Of a stretch of DNA of 64,000 nucleotides, positions 50,579 to 59,705 are shown piece after piece. A model generated the notes under the pieces. The model was not told where the DNA came from. It worked only from the letters and a program-made list of their open reading frames with translations, and searched no databases. Made by a program: the position numbers and the translations under genes. Source of the DNA: Pedobacter suwonensis (GTDB lineage: Bacteria; Bacteroidota; Bacteroidia; Sphingobacteriales; Sphingobacteriaceae). Position 1 is the first letter of the stretch; every line of letters begins with the position of its first letter. The stretch covers positions 124,001 to 188,000 of the forward strand of contig NZ_FOJM01000012.1 in the NCBI RefSeq assembly GCF_900111825.1, in the 5' to 3' direction.

Positions 50579-51409
50579 ATGAAATTAAAATCAATTTACC
50601 TTACTGCATTATTTCTATCCTTCTTTATTTTAAATGCAAATGCCCAAAAAGGCTGGATCAACCTTTTCAACGGAAAAGATTTAAAAGACTGGAACATTAA
50701 AATTGCCAAACACGACTACAATGAAAATTATGCGAATACTTTCCGTGTAGAGAACGGTGTAATGAAAGTAAGTTATGATGGCTACAATGAGTTTGACCAG
50801 CAATACGGACACATTTTCTATAAAAAGCCTTTTTCAGCCTATCTTTTAAAAGTAACCTATCGTTTTGTAGGCGAGCAGGCTAAAGGTGGCGAAGGTTGGG
50901 CTACCCGTAACAGCGGCGCTATGTTGCATTGCCAGGACCCGGCTACCATGTTAAAAGACCAGGATTTCCCGATCTCTATCGAAGGACAGATTTTGGGTGG
51001 AGATGGTGAACATGAACGCCACACCAGCAATGTTTGTACTCCCGGAACCCTGATTAATTATAATGGTAAATTGTTTACACCACACTGTTTGGATTCTAAA
51101 TCCAAAACTTATGCTGGCGACCAATGGGTGACCGCAGAATTTTTAGTTTTAGGCGATTCTGTGATCAAGCACATTATTGATGGCGAAGTGGTTTTAGAAT
51201 ATACCAAACCTCAAATTGGCGGTGGTAATGTTTCAAATTTCGACCCAAAAGTTAAAACAGATGGTAAAGCCTTAACATCAGGTTATATTTCATTACAGAG
51301 CGAAAGCCACCCGATAGAATTCAAAACAGTACAGCTTTACAATTTGGAGGCTTATATGAAAGATAAAGCAAAACTGGATAAAGTATTGGCAAAAATTTTA
51401 AAAGAGTAA
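50579..51409 (+). CDS. DUF1080 (3-keto-disaccharide hydrolase) family protein
   Basis: A 276-residue exported protein. The signal peptide ends NANAQ (residue ~21). The DUF1080 domain starts WINLFNGKDLKDWNIKIA and contains YRFVGEQAKGGEGWATRNSGAMLHCQDPATM, ISIEGQILGGDGEHERHTSNVCTPG and HPIEFKTVQLYNLE. It is a concanavalin-like fold; some members hydrolyse 3-keto-glycosides. The frame opens at 50522, but ATG 50579 opens a proper signal peptide, so it is chosen. It is monocistronic or pairs with the downstream TPM gene. Confidence 0.87.
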   Translation: MKLKSIYLTALFLSFFILNANAQKGWINLFNGKDLKDWNIKIAKHDYNENYANTFRVENGVMKVSYDGYNEFDQQYGHIFYKKPFSAYLLKVTYRFVGEQAKGGEGWATRNSGAMLHCQDPATMLKDQDFPISIEGQILGGDGEHERHTSNVCTPGTLINYNGKLFTPHCLDSKSKTYAGDQWVTAEFLVLGDSVIKHIIDGEVVLEYTKPQIGGGNVSNFDPKVKTDGKALTSGYISLQSESHPIEFKTVQLYNLEAYMKDKAKLDKVLAKILKE

Positions 51410-51457
51410 ACCATACCGCCAACTGTTTGTTAAATGATGAGGCCATAAATTTATACG

Positions 51458-52954
51458 ATGCTCAATAAACATTTAATAAAACCTCTCGCCCTCTTCATTT
51501 TCCTTTTTTTAGGCAATTTTGTTTTTGCGCAAACGGCCTATCAGGTAAGAGATATACCCGATCCGAAAAAAAATGGAGGTGGCTATGTTAGCGACCCCGA
51601 TAACATTTTGGGTGCCGGAGCAGTAGCACAGCTCAACAATACCATTGCCGATTTTGAGCGTGAAACTAATGTGCAGGTGGCGGTTGTGGTGGTTAATGAT
51701 TTTGACCATGATCAGGAAGATTTCGACTTTGCATACGAATTGTTCAATACCTGGGGAATCGGCTCAAAAACCAGCAACAATGGTTTATTGTTATTTATTT
51801 CGAAAACGCGGCGAAAGTACAGGTTTATTACGGGCACAGGCGTTGAAGGTGTTCTGCCTGATGTAAAGCTCAAACATATTGCCGAACAGCAACTTTTACC
51901 TGCTTTTAGGGAAAATGATTTCGCCACAGGAATTACCAATACCATCAATGCCATTGGAGCAATCATTTTAAATCCTGAAAACAAATCAGAGCTCAATCAA
52001 TTGTTCACCCCCAAAAAAAGCAACAGTGATTTTGAAAACTTCTTACTACCTACCGGGATCATCCTGCTGCTTTTTTGGGGTGCATTTAAAATTGTAAACC
52101 GGCAGGCAAAAAAGGTATTAAAAGATAAACCTCAATCAGATGGGAAGCAATATGAAAAGATAGGAAAAGGCTGCGCGGTGGCTATGATGGTTATTTTTGT
52201 AGCTGTTTTTATATTCATCTTTTTTAATGGCTTCAGCTTAGTTGAAAAAATAAGACCAGAAAATATTCCGGTTATTTTGTATGTTATTTTGGCGCTTGTA
52301 CTTTTAGGCAGGTACCTTTTCCACATTTCAGCGTTACGGAGTATCCATAATGACGATAAAAACTTTTTTAATTCGGTAAGTAGCTTCCATAAAAAAAACT
52401 TTTGGTTGATCATCTTTTCTCCCTTTATTTTAATCAGTATCCTGCTTTATTTATTTAAAAGGGTAAAGAATATTAATCGGTTTAAAGCTGTACTGGATAG
52501 TAAGGGACGGGAAATGGTGCGTTTGGACAGGGATATTAATATTGAAGGTAAGCCTTTTTTAACAAAAGGCCAGCGTCAGGAGGAAATAGTAAAAGCCTAT
52601 GATTATGATATATGGGAAAGTGTTGATCATCAGGAACATCTTATCAAGCCATGGCCTGCAGAAGCTTATAATAATTATACTGAATGTCCTGATTGTTATT
52701 TCCGTACCTACGAGCTCAACAAACAGGTAACCACTAAAAAGGCTACTTACAGCCATGAGGGACAAGCCAAAATCATAAACGAGTGCAGCTTCTGTAAAAA
52801 AACAGAGTTTATTAAATGGATTACCTTAGCGATGCTGATTGAATCGGGTTCGTCGTCCGGTTCGTCTTCATCTGGCAGCAGTTCATCATCTTCCTCTGGC
52901 AGTAGCTGGGGCGGTGGCAGTAGCAGCGGTGGTGGCACTGGTGGAAGCTGGTAA
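51458..52954 (+). CDS. TPM domain protein with a Gly/Ser tail
   Basis: A 498-residue membrane protein. A signal peptide (residues 1-25) is followed by a TPM domain (YVSDPDNILGAGAVAQLNNTIADFERETNVQVAVVVVNDF to FITGTGVEGVLPD), three membrane segments (about residues 190-205, 225-275 and 305-330), a soluble domain with paired Cys (TECPDCYFRTYELN and INECSFCKKTEF, likely a zinc ribbon) and a low-complexity tail of Gly and Ser ending GGGTGGSW. The layout is that of YgcG-type proteins, whose function is not settled. Confidence 0.85.
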   Translation: MLNKHLIKPLALFIFLFLGNFVFAQTAYQVRDIPDPKKNGGGYVSDPDNILGAGAVAQLNNTIADFERETNVQVAVVVVNDFDHDQEDFDFAYELFNTWGIGSKTSNNGLLLFISKTRRKYRFITGTGVEGVLPDVKLKHIAEQQLLPAFRENDFATGITNTINAIGAIILNPENKSELNQLFTPKKSNSDFENFLLPTGIILLLFWGAFKIVNRQAKKVLKDKPQSDGKQYEKIGKGCAVAMMVIFVAVFIFIFFNGFSLVEKIRPENIPVILYVILALVLLGRYLFHISALRSIHNDDKNFFNSVSSFHKKNFWLIIFSPFILISILLYLFKRVKNINRFKAVLDSKGREMVRLDRDINIEGKPFLTKGQRQEEIVKAYDYDIWESVDHQEHLIKPWPAEAYNNYTECPDCYFRTYELNKQVTTKKATYSHEGQAKIINECSFCKKTEFIKWITLAMLIESGSSSGSSSSGSSSSSSSGSSWGGGSSSGGGTGGSW

Positions 52955-53142
52955 TTTAGCTTATGTGATTGCCAAGAAAACATCAGACTGCATAAAAGAA
53001 GCTTTCTGAAGAAAGATAATTCCTTTTTTCAAACTTATCCCTAGCTATTAAAAGTATTTTCTAATTTTGAAACACTTAGCACGGTGTTTGCTTATAGCGT
53101 GTTTGCGATTACTTATTAAACTGTTCGCAGAAACTTATACTT

Positions 53143-54120
53143 ATGACTAGAATTTTCTTCCTCCTCATTGCTCTTTCTTTTTTTGCTAATCGTTTAAGCG
53201 CACAAGATTTGTATCGTGTAAAGGCCGATCAATTGCGTGTTAGGGAAAGCAGCAATCCTAAAAGTAAGATTATTGGAAATATAGCTCAGAATGAAAAAGT
53301 TACGGTTTTAGATGCCAGTGATGCCAAATTTTACAAAGTAAAGTTTAAAAACCGCGAAGGTTGGGTGAGCAAAGATTTCGTTGAAAAAATTGCCCCTGCT
53401 GCTAAACCTACAACACCACAAGCAACTGCTGCGCAGCCTGATGCCGCTCCGCAAACAACAAGTGCCGACATGTATCGTGTAACTGTTGACGATTTGAGGG
53501 TTAGGCAACAAGCTGATCCGAAAAGTAAAATTGTTGGTTACCTGCCTAAAAATGAAAATGTTGCCGTAATCGATTCTTCTAACACCAGTTTTTATAAAAT
53601 TAAAGTAACCAATGGTGAAGGATGGGTTAGCAAAGAATTTTTGATCAGGATTTCGCCTGTAAAGGCAAAAGTTGAAAAAACAGGCATCACGGCATCTGTA
53701 CCTCTGGAAAAAAAGGATTATACGAACATTATCTTTTTTGCTGTGGTTGCCTTAATACTGATTACCATATTATACTTTTCGGTTAAATATGCCAGTGGCA
53801 ATAAGTTTCTGATCGGTTTTTCGGTAATTGTAATTTTGGTAATCGGGTATTTCTGTTATATCACTTTTATACAGGCAAAAGTGGTAACAGGTACCTTTGC
53901 CAGCAATGAAGATATACAGTATAAAACTTTCAATTTTAAGTCAAAAGATTCAGTAACCGTTACCGATGCCTATACCGATTCTGTGTTTACCTCAAAATAT
54001 GTAATTGATGGCGATATGATTAAATTATACGATCAGCAGAACACCATTATGCTTTTAATCAGGGATGAAAAAACATTAATTGGAGAAGGTTTTACCAGGG
54101 GAACTTTTACGAAAAGATAG
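53143..54120 (+). CDS. Protein with two bacterial SH3 domains and a membrane anchor
   Basis: A 325-residue exported protein. The signal peptide (residues 1-20, ending SAQ) is followed by two bacterial SH3 repeats (RVKADQLRVRESSNPKSKIIGNIAQNEKVTVLD and RVTVDDLRVRQQADPKSKIVGYLPKNENVAVID, each ending in GWVSKxF), a Pro/Ala/Gln linker between them, two closely spaced membrane helices (~residues 188-235) and a short C-terminal soluble domain. Such SH3 domains bind cell-wall material. Function unknown; probably envelope-located. It is monocistronic. Confidence 0.85.
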   Translation: MTRIFFLLIALSFFANRLSAQDLYRVKADQLRVRESSNPKSKIIGNIAQNEKVTVLDASDAKFYKVKFKNREGWVSKDFVEKIAPAAKPTTPQATAAQPDAAPQTTSADMYRVTVDDLRVRQQADPKSKIVGYLPKNENVAVIDSSNTSFYKIKVTNGEGWVSKEFLIRISPVKAKVEKTGITASVPLEKKDYTNIIFFAVVALILITILYFSVKYASGNKFLIGFSVIVILVIGYFCYITFIQAKVVTGTFASNEDIQYKTFNFKSKDSVTVTDAYTDSVFTSKYVIDGDMIKLYDQQNTIMLLIRDEKTLIGEGFTRGTFTKR

Positions 54121-54261
54121 CAGCAAATCGTCATTCTGAAGTTGTTTTACAAGTAGAAATAATATTTTCAATGGCCTTGTAGCTACTTCGTGGTTAGAAT
54201 CTTTTGGAAGGGTAAGCGATCGTCCTTCGAAAGGCTATCAATGAAAGATTTAAAAAATCTC

Positions 54262-54366
54262 CGTCATTTCGACTGTAGCGCAGCGAAATGGAGAAATCTT
54301 TGAACTAGAATTGCAATAAATCTTTAAACTATGTTAAAAGATTTCTCCACTGCGGTCGAAATGACG
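54262..54366. repeat. Large hairpin with CGTCATTTCGA / TCGAAATGACG ends
   Basis: The left arm CGTCATTTCGACTGTAGCGC...GGAGAAATCTTT (54262-54301) and right arm AAAAGATTTCTCCACTGCGG...CGAAATGACG (54336-54366) are complementary, with a 30-40-nt AT-rich loop. The same outer ends recur at 56930-57013 and in weaker forms at 36416-36489 and 50437. Confidence 0.8.
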
Positions 54367-54666
54367 AGACTTCGATTCCATTAAAATTCTTTATCAATCT
54401 GTCTATTCATTATTGATTTTTGAACAATAATTATCACTCAGAATGACATTTTTTTTTATTTTTTACTTTAGTAAGCTTTCCGTGGAAATGTTTGGTAGAT
54501 ATTTGTGCACAGTCCCTTGTTTATAAACCCGATAAAGCGGAATAGCCCGGAGCGCAGCGAGGACTATAAGCGATAGCGGGACTGCTGCCCCCGATAAAAT
54601 ACGGTACGCTCATTTTCAAATCATTATAAAAAATCAATCTATAAAGTTATAGGCCTCTTCGCCCAG

Positions 54667-54687
54667 ATCCTGAAATAAATTCAGGAT
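54667..54687. repeat. Short ATCCTGAA/TTCAGGAT hairpin
   Basis: ATCCTGAA-ATAAA-TTCAGGAT is perfectly complementary, with GACGG after it. The stem is of the same sequence type as the inner hairpin of the 36.4-kb repeat. Confidence 0.6.
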
Positions 54688-54765
54688 GACGGACCGATAT
54701 ATTATAATCAGCTAAAAATCAGCAAGATTTATTAAAAAAATCTTTTCTATTAATTAAAATATTTT

Positions 54766-54789
54766 TACCTTTGCAATCCCTAAATAGGG
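54766..54789 (+). promoter_or_regulatory. rpsA promoter and leader hairpin
   Basis: TACCTTTG (54766-54773) is an exact -7 box. Just after it CCCTAAATAGGG (54778-54789) forms a small 5'-leader hairpin, followed by AAAAAAGGAGA, an unusually good Shine-Dalgarno sequence for Bacteroidota, then ATG at 54811. The hairpin would sit at the very 5' end of the message. Confidence 0.55.
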
Positions 54790-54810
54790 AAAAAAGGAGA
54801 CAATTAATTA

Positions 54811-56745
54811 ATGGCTAAAAAACAAGTAGCAGAAAAAGAATTAGCGGCTAAAACAGCTGAACTTCAGGGAGAAGGCGGACGCCTGACTGAAAAAGAAACA
54901 ATTGAATCAGAAGCTGATTCAGTTTCGATCGAATCGATCAAATCATCATTAGCAACACCAAGCGAAGATTTCGACTGGGATGCAGATGAAAAAGTTTTTG
55001 GTAATTACAATGAAGCAGACCGTAAAAAGTTTGAAGATATGTATGCCGGAACATTCAACCAGATCACTAAAGGTGAAATCATCAGCGGTATTGTTGTTTC
55101 AATCAACAACAAAGATGTAGTATTAAACGTAGGTTTCAAATCAGACGGTTTGGTTTCTACTTCAGAATTCCGTGATACACCAGATCTAAAAATCGGCGAT
55201 TCAGTTGACGTTTTCGTTGAAGCACCAGAAGATGCTAACGGTCAATTGATCCTTTCCCGCAAAAGAGCAAAAACCCAAAGATCATGGGAAGCTATCAATG
55301 AGGCGCTTGAGAACGACAGAATCATCAACGGTTTCGTTAAGAGCCGTACTAAAGGTGGTTTAATTGTTGATATCATGGGCGTTGAGGCTTTCTTACCAGG
55401 ATCTCAAATTGATATTAAACCTATCCGCGATTACGATGTATACGTGGGTAAAACAATGGAATTTAAAGTTGTTAAAATTAACCATGAGTTTAAAAACGTA
55501 GTTGTTTCTCATAAAGTGTTAATTGAAGACGATTTAGAAAGTCAAAAAGTAGAGATCGTTTCTAAATTAGAAAAAGGTCAGGTATTGGAAGGTACTGTTA
55601 AAAACATCACTGATTTCGGTGTGTTCATCGATTTAGGTGGTGTTGACGGTTTACTTCACATTACCGATATTTCTTGGGGCCGCATAGAGCATCCGAAAGA
55701 AGTATTATCATTAGATGAAAAAATCAACGTAGTTGTTTTAGATTTCGATGATGAGAAAAAACGTATCGCTTTAGGCTTAAAACAATTAACTCCACACCCA
55801 TGGGAGAATTTAAGCACTGACATTCAGGTTGGTTCTAAAGTAAAAGGAAAAATCGTAACTGTTGCAGATTACGGTGCTTTCTTAGAAATCATCCCTGGTG
55901 TTGAAGGTTTAATCCACGTTTCTGAAATGAGCTGGTCACAAAACTTAAGAAATCCACAAGAATTCTTAAAAGTTGGCGATGAGATCGAAGCTGAAGTTTT
56001 AACTTTAGACAGAGACGAACGCAAAATGAGCTTAGGTATTAAACAATTATCTAACGATCCATGGCAAGAAGTTGCTGCTAAATTCCCAGTTGGAAGCAAG
56101 CACCAGGCAACTGTTAAAAACATGACTAACTTCGGTGTATTTGTTGAAATCGAAGAAGGTATTGATGGTTTAATCCACATCTCTGACTTATCATGGTCTA
56201 AAAAAGTAAACCACCCTAACGAATTCACTAAAGTTGGTGATGTATTAGACGTTGTTGTTTTAGAATTAGACGTTGATAACCGTAAATTAAGCTTAGGTCA
56301 CAAACAATTAGAAGAAAACCCTTGGGATACTTTCGAAACGATCTTCACTTTAGATTCGGTTCACCAGGGTACTGTTGTTAAAGTAACTGATAAAGGTGCT
56401 GTTATTGCTTTACCTTATGGTGTAGAAGGTTTCGTACCAACTAAACACATGGTTAAAGAAGACGGTACTTCAGTTAAAGCTGAAGAAACCAATGACTTCA
56501 AAATCATTGAATTCAACAAAGAAGCAAAACGTATCGTAGTGTCTCACGCCCGTATTTGGGAAGAGGTTAAAGCTGAAGCTGTAGCAGAAGAAAGAAATGC
56601 TAAGAAAAAAGAAGCTAAAGCTGCTGTAACTGCGGTTAAAAAAGTTAAAGATTCTGTAGAGAAATCTACTTTAGGAGACTTAGACGTATTGGCTCAATTG
56701 AAATCGCAATTAGAAGGCGAAGAAAGTAAAGCTAAAAAAGGCTAG
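54811..56745 (+). CDS. rpsA: Ribosomal protein S1
   Basis: A 644-residue RNA-binding protein of the small ribosomal subunit. An extended acidic N-terminal region (residues ~1-75, with IKSSLATPSEDFDWDADEKVFGNYNEADRKKFEDMY) is followed by six S1 domains, whose typical segments recur: VVSINNKDVVLNVGFKSDGLV, IDLGGVDGLLHITDISWGRI, LEIIPGVEGLIHVSEMSWS, VEIEEGIDGLIHISDLSWSKK and VIALPYGVEGFVPTKHM. The C-terminal end is Lys/Glu/Ala-rich. Bacteroidota S1 has this extra N-terminus. It is monocistronic with a strong leader. Confidence 0.96.
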   Translation: MAKKQVAEKELAAKTAELQGEGGRLTEKETIESEADSVSIESIKSSLATPSEDFDWDADEKVFGNYNEADRKKFEDMYAGTFNQITKGEIISGIVVSINNKDVVLNVGFKSDGLVSTSEFRDTPDLKIGDSVDVFVEAPEDANGQLILSRKRAKTQRSWEAINEALENDRIINGFVKSRTKGGLIVDIMGVEAFLPGSQIDIKPIRDYDVYVGKTMEFKVVKINHEFKNVVVSHKVLIEDDLESQKVEIVSKLEKGQVLEGTVKNITDFGVFIDLGGVDGLLHITDISWGRIEHPKEVLSLDEKINVVVLDFDDEKKRIALGLKQLTPHPWENLSTDIQVGSKVKGKIVTVADYGAFLEIIPGVEGLIHVSEMSWSQNLRNPQEFLKVGDEIEAEVLTLDRDERKMSLGIKQLSNDPWQEVAAKFPVGSKHQATVKNMTNFGVFVEIEEGIDGLIHISDLSWSKKVNHPNEFTKVGDVLDVVVLELDVDNRKLSLGHKQLEENPWDTFETIFTLDSVHQGTVVKVTDKGAVIALPYGVEGFVPTKHMVKEDGTSVKAEETNDFKIIEFNKEAKRIVVSHARIWEEVKAEAVAEERNAKKKEAKAAVTAVKKVKDSVEKSTLGDLDVLAQLKSQLEGEESKAKKG

Positions 56746-56765
56746 TTCTTTTTAACTGAAATATT

Positions 56766-56800
56766 AATCCCGATAGCGAAAGTTATCGGGATTTTTTTTT
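56766..56800 (+). terminator. Intrinsic terminator of rpsA
   Basis: AATCCCGATA (56766-56775) pairs with TATCGGGATT (56784-56793), followed by a run of T to 56800. Confidence 0.9.
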
Positions 56801-56805
56801 GCCCC

Positions 56806-56836
56806 ATCCTGTAAGGTTTCAAAAACCTTACAGGAT
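56806..56836. repeat. Second, 14-bp perfect hairpin after rpsA
   Basis: ATCCTGTAAGGTTT (56806-56819) pairs perfectly with AAACCTTACAGGAT (56823-56836) around a 3-nt loop. It may be a backup terminator, or an intergenic element placed next to one. Confidence 0.7.
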
Positions 56837-56929
56837 TATTTTTTACCCTACAACCTATAGCAGCCAAGGAAACACGGAGCTAGGGGATTTTCTTAATAAA
56901 TCGTTAGTAGTTAGGAAGTTACCTCGAAA

Positions 56930-57013
56930 CGTCATCTCGACTGAAGCCCAGCGAAACGGAGAGATCTATTGAGACAGATTTCTCGACTGCGTTGCACTTC
57001 GCTCGAAATGACG
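56930..57013. repeat. CGTCATCTCGA / TCGAAATGACG hairpin
   Basis: The outer arms CGTCATCTCGACTGAAGC and GCTCGAAATGACG pair, with inner GGAGAGATCTATTG / CAGATTTCTC forming a second stem. It is the same family as the hairpin at 54.3 kb, here after rpsA and before the hexosaminidase gene. Confidence 0.75.
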
Positions 57014-57114
57014 TCATTACTTTTATGTAACAAAATAATCCATTCTCCTCTACTTATTCTGTACATCCCTCCTATTATCACTACTTTTGAAAAGCTTAAC
57101 CTAGTTTTTTCAGC

Positions 57115-58782
57115 ATGAAAAAAATTATCTTTTTGTTTCTGATCCTTATTTCGTTTAAACTTGCTGCGCAGGAGATTAATATTATCCCACAGCCTGTACA
57201 ATTGAAACCCAATCCGAATGAGCTGCCATTTAAAATAGATAGCACTACAGTATTATATTCAAACGATTCTTCTGCCACTGCATCGATAGAATTCCTACAG
57301 AACTATCTTAGTTTAAACTATAAATTCAAACTCAAAACAACTAGAATTCCGGACATAAACCGAACCAACGCTATAAATTTGATACTAAGTGATAAAATTT
57401 CTAATCCAAAAGAATACATCTTAACGGTTACGAATAAATCAATTATTATAGGCGGTAGATCTGACACAGCCATCTTCCAAGGTATCCAAACCTTGATTCA
57501 GCTATTGCCAACTTCAAAACACTTTCCGCTTCAAATTCCTGCGGTTTCTATAACCGACTACCCCCGCTTCGACTACCGTGGCATGCACCTTGATGTAAGC
57601 CGTCATTTTTTTGATGTTGCCTTTGTAAAACAGTACATTGATTATTTAGCAATGCATAAAATGAATTATTTCCACTGGCATTTAACCGATGATCATGGCT
57701 GGCGGATTGAAATTAAAAAATATCCTAAACTAACCGAAATTGGTGCCTGGCGCAATGGGAGTATTATTGGCTTATGGCCAGGAAAAGGCAACGAAAATAT
57801 TAAATATCAGGTACTGACCAACGAAATTAAAATCACACCAAAAGATGCTGTAATTAAAACTGACGGCATACGCCATGGTGGTTTTTATACCCAGGAACAG
57901 ATTAAAGAAGTAGTAGATTATGCGGCTAAACGTTACATCACTATTATCCCGGAAATTGAAATGCCTGCGCACAGCATGGCTTTACTGGCAGCCTATCCGG
58001 AATTAGGCACCGAACCCAACAAAAAGTACACCGTAGCCGAAACCTGGGGCATGATGAACAAATACAACAATGTACTGCAGGCTTCTGACACTACCTTTAA
58101 GTTTTTAGAAAATGTTCTAACAGAGGTGATGGATTTATTCCCCTCTCCTTATATCCACATTGGCGGTGATGAAGCTGCTAAAGTATGGTGGAAACAATCA
58201 GCTGTTTCTCAACAGATCATGAAAGCCAACGGCTTAAAAACCGAGAGTGAACTGCAAAGTTATTTTATCCGCAAGATGGAGAAATTTGTAAACAGCAAAG
58301 GTAAAACCATTATTGGCTGGAACGAGATTTTACAGGGAGGCCTGGCACCAAATGCGGTGGTGATGAGCTGGCAGGGAGAGAAAGGAGGCATTGAGTCGGC
58401 CAGGCAAAACCATAAAGCCATCATGACGCCAGAAAATACCATGTATTTTAACCACAGACAGTTCGTAAAAGAAGATAGCCTGGCTGCAAATAAGTTTTCG
58501 CCCCTGATTGATGTTTACAATTATGAACCCATACCTACTGAATTAAATGCCGAACAGGCAAAATACATTTGGGGTGCGCAGGGCTGTTTATGGACCGAAT
58601 ACATCACCACTCCTGCTAAAGTACAATATCAGCTTTTCCCAAGGTTAGATGCCCTGAGCGAAATTTTGTGGAGTCCAAAAGACAAACTCAATTATCCGGA
58701 TTTTCAGAAAAGATTAAAAACGCAGTTTAAACGATACGATTTAATGGGAATTACCTATTCTAAAAGGTATCTGGAAAATTAG
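57115..58782 (+). CDS. Beta-N-acetylhexosaminidase (GH20)
   Basis: A 555-residue exported glycosidase. A signal peptide (residues 1-19, ending LAAQ) precedes the GH20b domain (residues ~20-140) and the catalytic TIM barrel with RFDYRGMHLDVSRHFF, MNYFHWHLTDDHGWRIEIKKYP and the catalytic D352-E353 in YIHIGGDEAAK, plus WGAQGCLWTEY. GH20 enzymes release N-acetylglucosamine or -galactosamine from glycans and peptidoglycan pieces by a substrate-assisted route. It is convergent with the AraC gene, their stop codons overlapping. Confidence 0.95.
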   Translation: MKKIIFLFLILISFKLAAQEINIIPQPVQLKPNPNELPFKIDSTTVLYSNDSSATASIEFLQNYLSLNYKFKLKTTRIPDINRTNAINLILSDKISNPKEYILTVTNKSIIIGGRSDTAIFQGIQTLIQLLPTSKHFPLQIPAVSITDYPRFDYRGMHLDVSRHFFDVAFVKQYIDYLAMHKMNYFHWHLTDDHGWRIEIKKYPKLTEIGAWRNGSIIGLWPGKGNENIKYQVLTNEIKITPKDAVIKTDGIRHGGFYTQEQIKEVVDYAAKRYITIIPEIEMPAHSMALLAAYPELGTEPNKKYTVAETWGMMNKYNNVLQASDTTFKFLENVLTEVMDLFPSPYIHIGGDEAAKVWWKQSAVSQQIMKANGLKTESELQSYFIRKMEKFVNSKGKTIIGWNEILQGGLAPNAVVMSWQGEKGGIESARQNHKAIMTPENTMYFNHRQFVKEDSLAANKFSPLIDVYNYEPIPTELNAEQAKYIWGAQGCLWTEYITTPAKVQYQLFPRLDALSEILWSPKDKLNYPDFQKRLKTQFKRYDLMGITYSKRYLEN

Positions 58783-59705
58783 TGGATGATCTGTTTTGCT
58801 AACTGTACCTGATAAGTGCCAGGTGTGATGCCGACGATCTTTTTAAATGTCCTGATAAAATAATTGGCATCGTTAAAACCCAATTCATAACTTATCGAAG
58901 CCACTTTTGCACCAGGCCGGGTAAGTAAGATCTTGGCTTTATTAATTTTCTCTGCCAGGATAAAATCATTGGGACTAATGCCCAGCTCGCGTTTAAACAA
59001 GCGGTAAAACGTGGCCTTGCTCATACAGGCCTTATCGCTCAAGCTATTGATGCTGATCTTCTCGTTCAGGTTAGTTTTAATATAGTTCAGTACAAAGGCC
59101 AATGGATTTTGATTGATGTTATAACCTTCATCGCTGACGGTTTTAAGATTTTGAGTCTGCATAATGCGCACCAGCAATTCTTTTAAGGTTAAGTCGGCCA
59201 GCACATCTTTTTCCTTGCTACGTTCGGCGCAAATCCGGATGACTTTATTAATGAGGTAGGCAATTTCTTCATTGTTGTAAAAATGGTATTCATCATAGTT
59301 CAGCAACCATTTTTCGTTACTTCCCTCCTTTGGGAAAAACTCGTTTAAATAAGCAATCGTTTTTTGGATCTGTTCCTGGTCAATAGCAAGGGCAATACAT
59401 TGCGTAGGATTTTGATTAGTGGCTTCCGGAAAATCAATCTCCATGGTAACCGATGGAGGAACAATAACGGTCTGACCCGGAAAATAGTCAAACCCCTCTT
59501 TATCAAACAAATGCATCACCTTTTTGCCCCTCAGCATGCTCGTAATAACAAAATCGTTAAAAGTGAGGGGAACCTTATAAGATTGGGTATAAGTTTCGAA
59601 AACATTTAATTCACAGCGCTCCAAGGTATAAGAAGTTCTGTTCTCTACCAAAGTTTGCAAGGTTTCCGATGCACTGAGATTTACCTGATCTAATGTATGT
59701 TGCAT
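58779..59705 (-). CDS. AraC family regulator
   Basis: A 308-residue transcription factor. The C-terminal AraC domain holds two helix-turn-helix motifs (INSLSDKACMSKATFYRLFKRELGISPNDFIL and ASISYELGFNDANYFIRTFKKIVGITPGTYQ). The ~190-residue N-terminal half resembles the AraC-binding-like domain of regulators that control aldehyde and alcohol oxidation genes. It is divergent from the aldehyde dehydrogenase gene (330-base spacer) and likely its activator. Its stop codon overlaps that of the GH20 gene by four bases. Confidence 0.92.
   Translation of the reverse strand: MQHTLDQVNLSASETLQTLVENRTSYTLERCELNVFETYTQSYKVPLTFNDFVITSMLRGKKVMHLFDKEGFDYFPGQTVIVPPSVTMEIDFPEATNQNPTQCIALAIDQEQIQKTIAYLNEFFPKEGSNEKWLLNYDEYHFYNNEEIAYLINKVIRICAERSKEKDVLADLTLKELLVRIMQTQNLKTVSDEGYNINQNPLAFVLNYIKTNLNEKISINSLSDKACMSKATFYRLFKRELGISPNDFILAEKINKAKILLTRPGAKVASISYELGFNDANYFIRTFKKIVGITPGTYQVQLAKQIIH

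Larger units (their letters stand above)
54121..54810. other. 690-base gap rich in intergenic hairpins
   Basis: No gene is seen. The stretch holds CGTCATTCTGAAG (54129), the large hairpin at 54262-54366, an isolated half-site CAGAATGAC (54438-54447), a CCCGATAAAGCGG...CCGCTATCG-type run near 54530-54600, the small hairpin at 54667-54687 and the rpsA promoter. It reads as accumulated relics of one or two repeat families. Confidence 0.6.
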
